A DNA stretch of 64,000 nucleotides from Scalesia atractyloides (Eukaryota; Streptophyta; Magnoliopsida; Asterales; Asteraceae), in the NCBI GenBank assembly GCA_947069175.1, contig CAMTDV010000023.1:88505563-88569562 (forward strand), in the 5' to 3' direction. Positions within the stretch are counted from its first letter, which is position 1. The number at the start of each line of letters is the position of its first letter. Below the pieces are notes generated by a model. The model ran no database searches. It saw only the letters and a list, made by a program, of their open reading frames with translations, and was not told the DNA's origin. Both the position numbers and the translations under genes were made by a program. This document shows positions 43,442-55,108 of the stretch, piece after piece.

Positions 43442-43917
43442 ACAGTTTCATTCATGTTATTTATCGTATGATGTTGGTATGTTAATGTATGCTATCATAT
43501 GTTATTGTATGTTATAGATGTGATTGCAATTGCTACTGCTTGATTATTTACATTTGCTCATTTATGATTATGCACAATTTTTCATTGATAAACTAACAAG
43601 TAAATCAATAATAAATGTTTGTCTAACAAGGTTCACTCGCCAACTTATGTTGACCCAAAAACCCCCATTTTTACACATGATACAGGTGAACCAGCTGCAG
43701 CCAGAAACACATAGGATTGGACTAGAAGAATAAAATGATTTAGAGCTTGAAACTATTTTGTTTGGTTATTTTCTTTGTATTGTATGGACATGTTTGGATT
43801 ATTTGGAATGTAATTTTGACTTTAATAAATATGAAACATATTAGTAAATATCATGAGTTTTGGTGATAACCCAATTATGCCCCGACTCTTATTCCGCCTG
43901 CGGGTCGGGGTGTGACA

Positions 43918-43995
43918 TTCACAAAAGTCTTCAACCTAAGGACATCCTTCATCTCAAGAAACTCATGAACATACTCTCAACCTAGCTTACGGAGG
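43918..43995 (+). pseudogene. Element C pol terminus and polypurine tract
   Basis: TTCACAAAAGTCTTC continues the copia FTK motif after the solo LTR, then a TGA at about 43966. TTACGGAGGGGTATTAG at 43987-44003 is a likely purine tract and LTR start. No matching 5' LTR was identified to the left of 37.66 kb. Confidence 0.6.
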
Positions 43996-45180
43996 GGTAT
44001 TAGTTTATAATAATTAAAATAAATTAAGCTACATTTTACGGTATTTATTAGATTAGTTATTCATTATTCTATATTTATATGTAATACAAATACTCGCAGG
44101 TTATATTGATCCGTTCTAACATGTGGGTCAGATAATCAGTTAATTGCAATAGGGCTATAATATATCCTAAGGGCGCAGACACTGGACGATTATCAAATAC
44201 TCATGAAAGGGTTTACCTGTGCAGATGACTCCATGGGAGACCTGAAGTGCGTGTAGTCACACACTTGTTGATGCGGGGTAGAACAGTATAACAATCAACA
44301 ACAACGGTTGTAGTTGTTCGTTGTTCTCCAAATCCAACAAATTCGTATAACTTAGCATCTTCTCATGTAACGAGATTAGCAAACAGAGATGAGTAGATGC
44401 AAGAAATAAAATACAGATATGGAAAGCTTGGAGAATAAATTCCAAAACTTTGAGATTGAGATCAATGAATGAACACTAAGTCATACAATTGAAAATACTT
44501 CTTCATATTTGACACTTAAAAAGAATGAACAGAAACTGAATGAGAATTGAATCAGGGAAGAAGATGATTGTATTCGAAATTTAAATTCATACACATGATC
44601 ACACTATTTACACTCCTCACCAGCCTATTAACCAATACAGCACATGATCACACTACGTATATTACTCTCCAACCACATCAGACACATGAAAGCAGTTCAT
44701 GTGGCATGCATGTAACTACATATCCATTATGAGTATTAGTCATTACAAGGTTCTGAATACACTATAAACCACTGAAAATTGCTTCAGGCGATTCCACCAC
44801 CTCACGAGTAAATTGCCGCTCACTATGCATCATAGATTCGCTGTGCGTCAGGCTACATGATGCATTTTCAGAAGCACCATGATAGCCACACACATTAGGC
44901 GTCTTTCGTAAATTCAATAATTTAACATAATCTAAATTTGATAGATATCTAAGGTTAAGCACCAATTGACGGGTTCAACCATTGCTAGACTTTGTTGCTT
45001 AACCATGGTTAGTGTAGAAAATCTAGAAATGGGAGGCATTAGTAGAATGCCACACAAAAAGCTACATACATAATTACATATGGAATTACAAAATACGTAA
45101 GAACACCTTTTAAGATCTTTTAGCAATCATTATTTAATAACACAAATCGTCTACATATACATCTCCTGTGAACTTCATCT
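43996..45180. other. Likely 3' LTR remnant of element C, then non-coding DNA
   Basis: AT-rich sequence follows the candidate purine tract. Between 44257 and 44760 it has frequent CATGATCACACTA motifs and a 'ccccgcatcaac' block. There is no protein-like frame. The last 300 bp precede the synthase pseudogene on the opposite strand and may be its former 3' UTR. Confidence 0.4.
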
Positions 45181-45360
45181 TCACCTTGTGTTATTGATAA
45201 CTCTTTGTGTTAATTCTTTAAGTGCTTGCCTGGACCTTTGAACATCCCCATCATCATTCTCTGGCAAGGAATCAATTGTAGTTAACGCCAGGCTGGCATG
45301 CTTTGCTGCTAGTTCTCTTGTTCTTTGTATTCCATGACTTTTACCAAGATACTCGAGAGT
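45181..45360 (-). pseudogene. Polyprenyl (solanesyl-type) diphosphate synthase, last exon
   Basis: The minus-strand exon runs from 45360 (after GTATACAG, a splice acceptor) to the TGA at 45181. It reads TLEYLGKSHGIQRTRELAAK, then HASLALTTIDSLPENDDGDV and ends SRQALKELTQRVINNTR. This is the conserved C-terminus of plant trans-long-chain prenyl diphosphate synthases of the solanesyl/geranyl type, which in plants supply ubiquinone or plastoquinone side chains. This exon alone is open. The preceding exon at 45777-45874 has a frameshift, and the exons carrying the two DDxxD motifs were not found up to 48 kb, so it is a truncated pseudogene. Confidence 0.8.
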
Positions 45361-45776
45361 CTGTATACACGTGGCAGTCATTGTCAACACTGAGAATGAA
45401 ATATCTTGTTAACAGTTAGAAATATTCAGTATCCCGCAAAAAACATAGTAATTTACAGCTTTCATGGGACAACCAATATTTTGCAATCATAGACATGCAT
45501 GCACATTAGGCGTGACATCATAGACTTGCCTTTTAGGTAGTCAAAATGGGTGGGTGACCCGCAAACTAAATTACGACGATAACAATATAAGTTTATACAT
45601 ACAGACACTGTCAACTTTGGAAGTTCCATCCCGTTCAACTGGGTTCTGTTAAAGCTATAATTTCCAATTGAACCCGTTTGAATAAATCATAAGTCGAACG
45701 ACCCATTCATAAACAAAAGAGATATAACTGCAACCTCAAATGTACATATTAGGAGTACAGTTATATTGAGACTTAC

Positions 45777-45874
45777 AAGATTCATATAGGCAGGGTTGTC
45801 TAATCCCTTGTCAACAACTACTGTAAATCTGGGAACTCCTCTATCGCGTATAGTATGGGAGCAGTCACAATTCC
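45777..45874 (-). pseudogene. Polyprenyl diphosphate synthase, penultimate exon with frameshift
   Basis: The exon is bounded by TTGCAG on the 5' side and GTAAGT on the 3' side (minus strand). The first part reads GIVTAPILYAIEEFPDLQ, the conserved block of this family, then a TAG in frame. A different frame gives VVVDKGLDNPAYMNL for the rest. The shift lies at about 45817-45830. The intron to the last exon is about 416 bp. Confidence 0.8.
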
Positions 45875-46869
45875 CTGCAATATGAGTCAAAAGAAAGTTA
45901 ACAATGTTTTCAACTTTTCATCTAAAAGAAAGTTAACAATGTTTCCAACTTTTCATTTTGATTTTCTCATCTAATTAATGTATAACATGTGCTTTTAAGA
46001 ACTATCATATCAAGATGATATCTTCAAGTCCGAGATCAATATAAACACCCACAAAATTAGATGACTCCCAAACTTTTTTTTTTATTAATAATCAAGAAAT
46101 TAAACTTGAAAACCAATACTCATGTACATCAAAGACTCTGAAGCATGAATATATAGACTAACCTACTAGCTAGGATATCACCATACTAGTTATAAAACAA
46201 CTAGGGAAGTTAAAATACATAGGACATGTATTTTTATAGCATAACTAGTAGGAAATTAAACTTGAAAACCAATACTCATGTACATTAAAGACTTGATGCA
46301 TTAATATTGGTTTCTGATTTTCTAGAAAATACATAGGACAGGGAATTTTTATAAGTTTCATGGATTTGGTAAAATTACGTGGAAATAAAAGGACTATTTA
46401 GATTATAAATACAAATTTAATGATTTTAAATAAAAATATAAGATAAGAATGGGTGGATTTATAAAATGGTAAGATGAATTCTTACTAAATTATTTAAAAT
46501 TGATTTTTACAACATATAATAACATTTTTGTTATTATTTCAATAAACTGCCTTACTACTTCATTTTCATAATTCTAGATTTATTAGATGAAATTAGATTG
46601 ATTAGATGTTAATTGTTAAGTTAGTAGGGGATTAACTAGACTTGTACATACTATTATATAAAATTATGACACAAATACTTTATATTAATTATTGCAAATT
46701 TGTCACATTATTTATTTAGTTACAAATAATAATTTAGTATTTACGTTGGTATTATATTATGAAATTTTAGGTTATACAAAAGCCCAAATCAAATGATTTA
46801 ATTTTATAGTTTTGTTATATTGTTTGGTTGTTTAGTATATTTTTGTTATTTTATAATTTAGGGTAGCAT
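45875..46869. other. Non-coding, AT-rich; small duplications
   Basis: It contains a 35-bp duplication (AAAAGAAAGTTAACAATGTT near 45893 and 45925) and a 157-bp-spaced repeat (GAAATTAAACTTGAAAACCA near 46094 and 46251). No further synthase exon was found on the minus strand. Confidence 0.5.
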
Positions 46870-47470
46870 TGTCTTTTGGAGTTTTCCACCAAAATTCTTG
46901 CGGTTAATCCAAGGATCACAAAACGCAAAATTGTGAGTAGATGTAACTCTTCCCCATTTTACATTTAATCTTTTGGGGTGTATCATGCGTCATTTACTTG
47001 CATATCTATTCACTTTAGTCATAACATGAAAAGTCAATGTGTAATTATGTGTATGTGTAGTTGTGATTGGTTTATTTGTTTGTGTGAAGTCGCAATCAAT
47101 TGTATTCTAGCACGTCATTATGGATCCACTGGCTGACCGATCCCCACGGTCATGTGTTGTAGCCTGGTATCACCACCATCATTAGATTCACTACTCGGAG
47201 CTTGAATTCTTCATAGTCATATGTTCGCATAGTCACGTAATCGTTTTATTTGCATATTCTCATGATCGAATCATCTTAATTGGTATGTATGATTATTGTT
47301 GTTTTTATATTGTGATCATTATTCTAACACTTGAATTGCATGTTAAATATTTTCTTAAAAATAATAAACAAATTATTTTATTAAATAAGATTTACTTACT
47401 AACATTTTTGTTGACCCAAAATAACTTTTACACATAATATAAGAAATCAGGTGTGAGATGAGTTGATGAT
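46870..47470 (+). repeat. Diverged relic of a B-family LTR
   Basis: Two anchor segments match B's LTR in the right order: CTTTTGGGGTGTATCATGCG near 46970 (B: TTTTGGGGTGTATCATGTGT near 5580) and TTGTTGACCCAAAATAACTT then TTACACATAATA near 47410 (B: near 6175-6210). The sequence between is unrelated or too diverged, and the tRNA-like modules and termini are absent. Confidence 0.55.
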
Positions 47471-47699
47471 AAAGACAAATAGAGCGTGTCTTAGAAAATA
47501 AATTGGATTTTATGTTATATTAGGGTTAGAGAAATGAAATAGCGGATAAGACGGAGTGAATTTAGAAGAATGTTTTAACTTTCTTTTAGAAATTAGGGTT
47601 AGAGAAATGAAATGGGGGAGAGAATGGAGTGAATATTTAGAAGATTTTTTTAAATTTTAGATACAAAAGGGAATCGGATGTGAATACTCTTATTTTAAG

Positions 47700-48235
47700 C
47701 TATTTTTACAATCAAAACTGAAACTCTGAAGGACCACTAGTATAAATACAAACAACCAAAGTAAAATTAGGGATCTCTGTTTTACTTTTGACTCGGAGAA
47801 TGAGGCAGAGAGGAGCAAGGGTTTCTGAGGGTGGTTGCCCCTCTTTCTGCCAGTGATTTCGATTATCTTCAACAACCCTCCGTTATATATGTATACGTAT
47901 ACATATCTATGTGTTTTTTTTAACGGCAAACTTCTAATCTACTTAATACATAATACAGATGTATATGTATTGAGAAAGAGAGAGACAGAGAGATGCACGA
48001 AGACAACTATTCTTCCGTGGTGTGTTGTTACTTGTTCTCTTATGCTATTCGCTATGTGAAAACATATTATTCACCACGAGGCTGTGATGATTTCACCTAA
48101 TCCGGGTCAAAATGGGTCAAGATTTGAGATTTTCCGCAGCTTGGCGTGGCAGAATCGGAGGAGGGCAAGTGCGCTTGCAACCTCTGTTTGCAGCCATGGC
48201 AGTTTAATCCTCTTGTTCCCATTGTAAAACAGATC
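47700..48235 (+). other. Promoter-like and short exon-like segment of unknown gene
   Basis: TATAAATA at 47741-47748 is followed by a purine-rich, 5'-UTR-like stretch. An ATG at 48087 opens 46 codons: MISPNPGQNGSRFEIFRSLA, then WQNRRRASALATSV, to a TAA. The DNA from 48078 (GAGGCTGTGATGAT) matches a decayed copy at 55724 and, in part, 59570. I do not recognise the protein. It may be an exon of a lost host gene or simply a repeated non-coding segment. Confidence 0.3.
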
Positions 48236-48896
48236 TGAGCCTCTCTTTATTTTTTTTTTAAATCGGTTTTTCTTTTGATTTGTTGTGTGTATTTTGATTT
48301 TTGTTTGGCAACGACGCAACTGGTTTTTTTTTTTCGTTTTGTAGTCTGGTTATAATTTTGGGATTTTAAAGTTTGTATAACTGATATGAGCTTCAATTTC
48401 GGAAATTTAGGATTTTGTTTTGGTTTGTTCAACGAGGATGCAATTTTTTCGTGTTTGTAATCAGGTTTTCAGTAGTTTGTATAGCAGATCTGATCCTCGT
48501 TTTCTAAAAAAAACAGATTTTACTTCAATTTATTATAGGGATGATGTTTTAGCGGGTTTAAGAGGTATTTGACGACGCGAACAACACAAGGTCTAAATAT
48601 GAATACGATCTGTTTAACTACTTTGTAACCAATGTTTATACGAAAAATTGTTTTCTATGATTTAGATTGGAGGTAAATGGTCTAATTCCAATTTCCTGAT
48701 TTGATCATAGTTGGTGATGTTTTGATGATCTTATTTATGTCGTTAAAAAACCAACATAGTAATGAGAATAAGCATTAACCGGGACTTGTTAATTTTTAAT
48801 ATTATATAAATAATTAAACAAGAGTAAGCTTCTGCATTGTGGTGGGGTATAAAACCATGCCAACTGCTAAGAAGCACCAACATCCCACTCCAACAC
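48236..48896. other. Non-coding, T-rich, intron-like
   Basis: Long T runs and GTTTGTTTTG motifs, with CAGATCTGATCCTCGTTTTC at 48485 echoing 48229 (AACAGATCTGAGCCTC). No frame of note. Confidence 0.4.
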
Positions 48897-48899
48897 TAA

Positions 48900-49687
48900 T
48901 GGTCTGTTTGTTATGGGGTAATGGAATGGACGGGAGAATGGAATGGAGAGTTAATGGAATGGACGAGTTAATGGAATTGATCATTACTATTCTATGTCTT
49001 GTTTTGTTACCATGTGAGATGGAATGAACAATTACTTTTTGTTGTTTGGTATCCGAGAAAAGGAAAAAAAATCAGATGGCGGTGGTCAATGATGTGCAAT
49101 GATGGTGGGTGGTGATAGGTGCAGTTGTAGCGGCGGCGGCGGTGGATGAAGACGGTGACGGGTTGTGACAACGGTGGTGGTGGTGGTGGGTGACGGCGGA
49201 GGTAGCTAGCGGTGGTGGCAGCGACAGCGACGGAGGTTGTAGCGGTGGCGGAGGTGGCTGGCGGTGTGGTAGCGACAGCGACGGTGGTTGTAGTGGTGGC
49301 GGAGGTGGGTGGCGACGGTGGTGATCGGATGTGGCAGTAGCGATGGTGGCGGCGTTGGTCGCCATGATCGAAGGTGGGTGGTGGCGGCAATCGGAGGTGG
49401 CAGCGGCAACGGTGGGTGGCGGCGACGGAGGTGGGTGGTGGCAGTAGGTGGCGGCAGCGGATGACGGTGTTAGTGGGTGGTGGCAACCATGGTGGGTTGT
49501 GATGTTGTTAATGAAGGGTGAAGAGGGAATGGAATGAAAAAAATAGGGGGGACGGATGCAATGATTTCGAGGGAATATAATGCATTATGGAATGGACGAT
49601 TCCATTCAATCGACCAACCAAACATTCTTTTTTTCATTCCCTCACTCCTTCGATTCCATCTCTTAATCCTGTATATCAAACGCTACC
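48900..49687. mobile_element. Harbinger-like MITE with GGT-rich minisatellite core
   Basis: The left end TGGTCTGTTTGTTATGGGG and the right end (reverse complement GGTAGCGTTTGATATACAGG) are imperfect inverted repeats of the GG..TGTTTG type, flanked by TAA at 48897-48899 and 49688-49690. GGAATGGA-rich arms occupy the outer 150 bp on each side (for example ATGGAATGGACG left, GAATGGACGATTCCATTC right). The core (49075-49500) is a GGCGGTGG and GGTGGTGGC array on the + strand. The Pro/His-rich frames on the minus strand come from this array and are not genes. Confidence 0.6.
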
Positions 49688-49690
49688 TAA

Positions 49691-50214
49691 ATTGCAACGT
49701 GTTAGTACGAAGAAAGTAGAACGAAATGTACAATATAGAAAAAAATAACAAAGTCGATATAGAATCCGTGCTTTGCGACAAATATTTCAAACGGGATTAG
49801 TAGATGTAAAATTTTGAACAATATACACGTGTTATGTTGTGTTAACTCGCAAAATTTATAACGAATAGTAAAAAAGTTGAATCACACGGCCGTTGCGTGT
49901 GCAGGATTTAGCAAAAAGCGTAAAATAAAAATTTGCGGAAGAATAAAATAGTATAGAGAATTAAATTTGAAAGTAAAAGAGTTTTAAGATTCTAACGGAA
50001 AAATATTGAAAAGTTTTGTTTTAAAAGTAAAAATTAAATTTTGTAAGGTTATATTACAAAATATGGAAGTAATAAGTTAAAAGTAATATATCATTTTCTT
50101 AAAAACACAAGTAAATCACCATATATCATTTTAAAAACACCTGGTAAATCACCGTTACGCAGAGGAAAAGTTACAAATTAATATTAAGTACATAAACAGA
50201 TTTAAACATTACAC
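49691..50214. other. Non-coding, nothing recognised
   Basis: AT-rich unique-looking sequence with no ORF or repeat. Confidence 0.4.
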
Positions 50215-50530
50215 AAACAAAATATCTCATTTGTAGCCTAGTGGTAGAAGGTTTGGGTTTTACAATGTAGACTCAAGTTAAATTTTCACTTCAATTATAT
50301 TGGGGTGGATATAGACAATGAAGGACTTGAACTACGCCTTGGGTGAGGTTGTCAGTTTGATTCCAAGCCCAACCGGGATTTTTCCTACCGTGTGTTATGC
50401 CAGTGAGTTCTACTCTTGTGGTGGTACAACGACTGTCAAGTGGCAGACGGCAGTATAGTTTCCAAGGAACGCTCAAAAAGAGCCAAACTTTGAATCCAGC
50501 GTTTGCATCGAAGTTCAAATATATATATTT
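50215..50530 (+). mobile_element. SINE-like sequence, degenerate
   Basis: TTTGTAGCCTAGTGGTAGAAG at 50229-50250 looks like a tRNA A-box (TAGCCTAGTGG). GTCAGTTTGATTCC at 50351-50364 looks like a B-box, though the spacing is too long for one tRNA. An (AT)n tail follows at 50537-50574. Confidence 0.4.
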
Positions 50531-50536
50531 TTATCA

Positions 50537-50574
<38 letters not shown>

Positions 50575-50577
<3 letters not shown>

Positions 50578-53500
50578 CATACTCATGTTCGCTTCCTGTC
50601 CTCTCTCAATGGGTTCTTAGAATGCCCAAGTTTGATACTATATTACACAACACAAACATCGGTTACAACATTTGATTACACACTAAAGTTTAATGTAAAG
50701 GCACTAATGTCCCAAAAGCGGTTGTCTTTGCTAAGCATGCCTCTATGTACAGTAGTATTTGATCAGCAAAACTTGTAACCCATATGCGCTTCACTTTATT
50801 CTTCTTTAGCTTTACCTAAAAAGCATGTTAAGTTCTAACGGTCAACTACAAATAGCTGGTGAATTTCACTATCTTAGGGTGTTTCACAATTTAGTTTGAA
50901 CCTGTTGATTTTGCATGTTTGACATGAAATTATACTAAGCCCACAAGTGAAACCTTGACTGTTCTCAAGTGTCGTGTCCCACAACTGACACCTCAACACT
51001 TTACCACCCCAAGTAGCTATGTCTATCACCACATAACGTGTTCACAGAATTGCATGGACATGTGCAATTGCAGTAGAACCTATGACATTTGTGCCAGATC
51101 AATTTGGTTCGTCAGACCAATAGTACTATTCACACATCCACCGGCATATAGTTGATCACTCTTGTTTGTGGGGACTTTCCGTATGTTAGTATAACTCAGG
51201 TAATTCATATCACAACATATATGTATGCGCATCCGTATGTAATAATTTCACCCCAAGTAAAACAGTAAAACAGTTTGAAAGTGGGGTAGTGAAACTCACA
51301 TAGTATATAGCACGACTATCACAGGATGGGTAAGTATCAATGCTCTATCCCTTCGGTCCTGATATCAGTTCGTGTTTGGTTAATTACATAATACAATTTT
51401 CAATTTGGTAATTGCAATAACTAGGGCTCAGATGAGGATAATCATCTGAGACTCGACCTATATCATAACAGTAGAGCAGTGGGTATTATCTTAGTGTTAG
51501 ATTTCAGTTTGGCTTCCGAGCACCGTTTTGCGTGTCGGTCAAAGCCGTTGTTTTATATGTTCGGAAAGTGGTATGGTCATATGGATTGTACTAATGAGTT
51601 GTTCATTAGAAATGATTAACTTTATGTTAGGGAGTTTAGTCATTTGGGGATCCCAGGTTGTCCGATTTTAAGTTTCCTTTTTCGCCATCGGGGAATCTCT
51701 CAAACTGGCGTGGAATGTACCCCAAGTACCCATTTTGCCCCGGAATAGTCCAGAATGACTCTGGTGTTCCATTTATTGCCAGTTTAATTGTTGGTCAGTT
51801 CGCGGTTCTGGCAGGTTCGTTATACGTTTACAATTGCCGGTTTTTTTATAAATAATAAGATTTTTAATTCCAAAAATCATTACTCAATCGATATATTTTA
51901 TAAAATTCTGAAAAGTTTTATATAACTTGATAAAAATATATAGAGTTCTGGAAAATATTTTCAGAATTTATAAAATCACATTATTAGTTTTAATAAATTC
52001 GCGAAAAAAGCGCGTTTTTAACAAACAATTTGCGTTCAAAATGATCCGACCTTCAAATATTCCGAAAAATTTATAGAAGTGTCCCAATATGGAAAAATTT
52101 GAGATCTTTGTGAATTCATTACAACGCGTTTCCGGATGCCGAAACTTCGTGGAAACGCGATTTTTAAAACCCAAGTCAAACTCAATCAATGATACCCAAA
52201 CTTTTCCATAATGTTGTACATATTAAACTCAATATCCCTGTAATTTTTGGTGATTTATTGAGCTCATTTAGTATTTTATTCTAATTTATTTCTTTAAAAC
52301 AGTTAAACATTCGCCAAAAATCATCAAAAATTCAGAAAATTCTAAAATTTCAATCGAGTCTTACTGTCACCATGGGTAACTAGTCAGTAAATTTTCAAGT
52401 CCTAACAATACCTACACAAAAAGTTATGCAAAAACTAAGTTTAAATTTTCGGGTGTTATACCTCGCGTTTCTCGATCAAATGAGCTGTCTCTACCCTTCC
52501 AAAGGTTGTTCTAAGCTAGGGTCAGTACCTATATACCATATACAACACAAACATGTAAAAACCCATGTCAATCAAGCCTTAAGTCCGTTCTTTTTCGCTT
52601 AGGATTTGATTTGTTCGGTTATTATCGAATATGTTGGGTTTTTGATACTAACCCGATTTTTTGCATCACCAAAGACCATGTATTATTTTATTACACATAT
52701 ACTGAGTTTGAGCAGCCCTTATACTACAAGAACATCAATTGTTTATGGATTAAATTCGTTTCTTTTTGTTAATTACTTGTATAAGCATAAAAAACAGAAA
52801 AATACTATAGAATTATGTTTATACCTCAGTTCTTGGCTTAATTCTTGTGTAGTATTGCAGGAGCAGTATGTAATAAAAGTTTGAGTGTACTTTGAAAAGT
52901 TAAAATGTTCAACAAAAATGAAAGGGGAGCCCTTATAATGTCGGATAAAGGAACCGAAAAGGAATTGTATAGCAGTTGTGTTGTTGTTGTTAATATTTTA
53001 TTACCTTATTATAAATTTATAATTAATTCAGTTGTTTTACTCATTTTACTCGTTTACTTGACAAAATATTGCGTTCTATAAAATTATAAATATACCGTTG
53101 AGACGAATTTATTTTTCTCTACATTTTGACATAAGTTTCGTTAAAAACGAAGTAGGCCAAATATAATATATTTTATGATTATTATCAAACGGGCTCTTAT
53201 ACTACTAATTTCTGTTAAGGTATCTCATAGTTCAAATTGTCATTCGACCAATCAGTTTGGTAAACCATCGTACAATGCGCAGTTTTAAAAATACTAACCC
53301 GTCTTTAACGAAAAGCTGAACGCTTTCACGTATTTGCTTGAAATACATTATATTAGTGTTCGATAAGTAATGTTTTAGGCTTGACTGACTATACAATGCA
53401 TGTTTAGTTGTTTTCGTGTGCATTAAAATCAAACGCGTTTCGTGAACCGAAACCGCCTCGTTTAACGTTATGTTAGGCCTCAAATCTTATATTATTGTGT

Positions 53501-53772
53501 AAGTACCGTGTCTAAGTAAATTCGTACTTTTAGAATAAATAGTCTACGACATTTCCGTTTGCATCTAAATCGCTATTGTACGATTTGCAAACTGTTAAAC
53601 AAAAAGCTTTTGTTTAACCTGTTTTTAGCACACTGAGGCATCCACATCGTACGGTTTGGTATTATTGTTTGCATGTTTCTCATAACGTACCCGTGAATTC
53701 ATCCGAGTCATACTTAGTGTTGTACGTACAGATTAGGGTTTACCTGCTTTCGCCATGGTTGTCACAGGATGA
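50575..53772. other. Long intergenic stretch without recognisable genes
   Basis: About 3.2 kb with only short unconvincing frames. AT-rich parts near 51840-52440 contain AAAATTCTGAAAAGTTTTAT-type phrases. A 'tactaaccc' and 'gttaacctg' region lies at 53260-53640. No LTR ends, protein motifs, tRNA or tandem array were found. Confidence 0.45.
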
Positions 53773-54080
53773 CCGGTTTTCGGATATATATATGAAAACC
53801 GGATAATCCGATATTGAACACACTACGAGTGACCACATGATGATAAACACTGTATTTTTTCAAATAAAATTGGCTTAAGAGAAAGTTTCAAGCTCAAAGA
53901 TTCTAGTAAGGAATGCTCCAAGGACCTGAATTGTAATTTACTTTCAAACACCCTTCCAACGAGTAGAAATTAGGGTTCGTAATGACTCTAAACAATTCCA
54001 CTCGGAAGAGATGAGAACATCGTAGAGGAGATGGTTTTTAGAGGTGGTTGACCTCCTCTCTTCAAATCGAAGGCAACACC
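53773..54080 (+). repeat. Segmental duplication, copy 1 (about 300 bp)
   Basis: It matches 55064-55370 at an offset near 1291 bp, starting at CCGGTTTTCGGATATAT and ending GACCTCCTCTCTTCAAATCG. It begins with the right end of a hAT-like MITE of the type at 54524-55108, so an ancestral MITE plus flank was duplicated in tandem. Divergence is visible throughout. Confidence 0.8.
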
Positions 54081-54086
54081 AGTGAC

Positions 54087-54515
54087 TAGTGCTGCAAAGG
54101 AACCAAATATTCGGTGAACAGTTTGTTTATTAAATAGACTAACATGAATAGAGACCACGTTCATTCTTATGTTCGTGAACATGTTCGTTGTGTTCGATAG
54201 TTCATTACTGTTTTTAGTTTTTATATTTTATTTTCATACTTCAATATTGCAACAAATTAATTATTTGATAAGTGTCACTATATATATTCTGTTTATGAAC
54301 GCTTGTATGTTTTCGTTTGTTTCCCTTTGTGTTCATGAAAATTAGTTTGTGCTCATTTGTGTTCTTCAACGTTCGTTGCCTAAAATTAACAAACAAATAG
54401 GAACACGAACAAGTTCTTTCCTTAACAAATGAACACGAACATAAAGTCTAGTTCGGTAAGTGTTCGTGAACACATATATTTCTGTTCGTGTTCGCTTGGT
54501 TTGTTTTCATCCCTA
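54087..54515. mobile_element. hAT-like MITE 1
   Basis: The ends TAGTGCTGCAAAGGAACC and GGTTTGTTTTCATCCCTA are imperfect inverted repeats. The 8-bp target duplication is CCAGTGAC (54079-54086) and CGAGTGAC (54516-54523), 7 of 8 bases matching. The interior repeats GTTCGTGAACA and TTCGTGTTCG motifs on both strands and is AT-rich. No transposase. Confidence 0.8.
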
Positions 54516-54523
54516 CGAGTGAC

Positions 54524-55108
54524 TAGGGGTGTTCAAAAAATCGGATCCAAAACCGAATCCGAAATATCCGACAATCCATATCCGAAATATCCGAAATTTT
54601 GAATATCCAAAAACCGGATAATCTGAATTTCCATATTCGGATTCGGGTGTGAATTTTAAAAATTTCAGATAATTCGATTATCCGATACCCGAAACTAATA
54701 TTTTTTTAAGTGTGTGTGTATACATATATATATATAGTATATGAGCACTATATTTAGTATGAGATATAATAAAATAATAAATAATCGGATTCGGATGTGG
54801 ATGTGGATTTATGAATGTTTTTGTTTTTAATGTTGGAAATTTCGAAAATTGAATATAGGTTTAGTTTTAATCTACGGATGATATGGGTTTTTTTTTAATT
54901 TTTTTTATAAATTTAGATATCTGTTTGGATATCCGAATCCGTGTCCAAAATTTCGGATATCCGAAAATCTGATATCCGAGATTACGGATATCCGAAATCT
55001 AATATCTGAGATTACGGATACGAATTCAGATATTTATATTCACTATCTGAAATTTTCGGATATCCGGTTTTCGGATATATGAAAACCGGATAATCTATAT
55101 CACCCCTA
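54524..55108. mobile_element. hAT-like MITE 2, abutting MITE 1
   Basis: The ends TAGGGGTGTTC and ATATCACCCCTA are inverted repeats. The 8-bp duplications are CGAGTGAC (54516-54523) and CGAGTGCC (55109-55116). The interior is built of GGATATCCGAAA and TCGGATTCGG motifs. The left TSD is shared with the right TSD of MITE 1. Confidence 0.85.

Larger units (their letters stand above)
41233..43917 (+). mobile_element. Solo LTR of the element B family in copia element C
   Basis: It starts TGTAACATTTGTC and ends GGGGTGTGACA, with the 5-bp TSD TTCAC at 41228-41232 and 43918-43922. It is 2685 bp, the same orientation as B, and carries the same palindrome, antisense class-II module, three sense modules and a two-copy satellite. 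There is no internal region. The copia frame (YIFT | KVF...) is split exactly at the TSD. Confidence 0.95.

Noticed and set aside
49007..49486. Pro/His/Thr-rich 159-codon ORF (minus strand)
   Set aside because: Produced by the GGT/GGC minisatellite; all three minus-strand frames stay open there.
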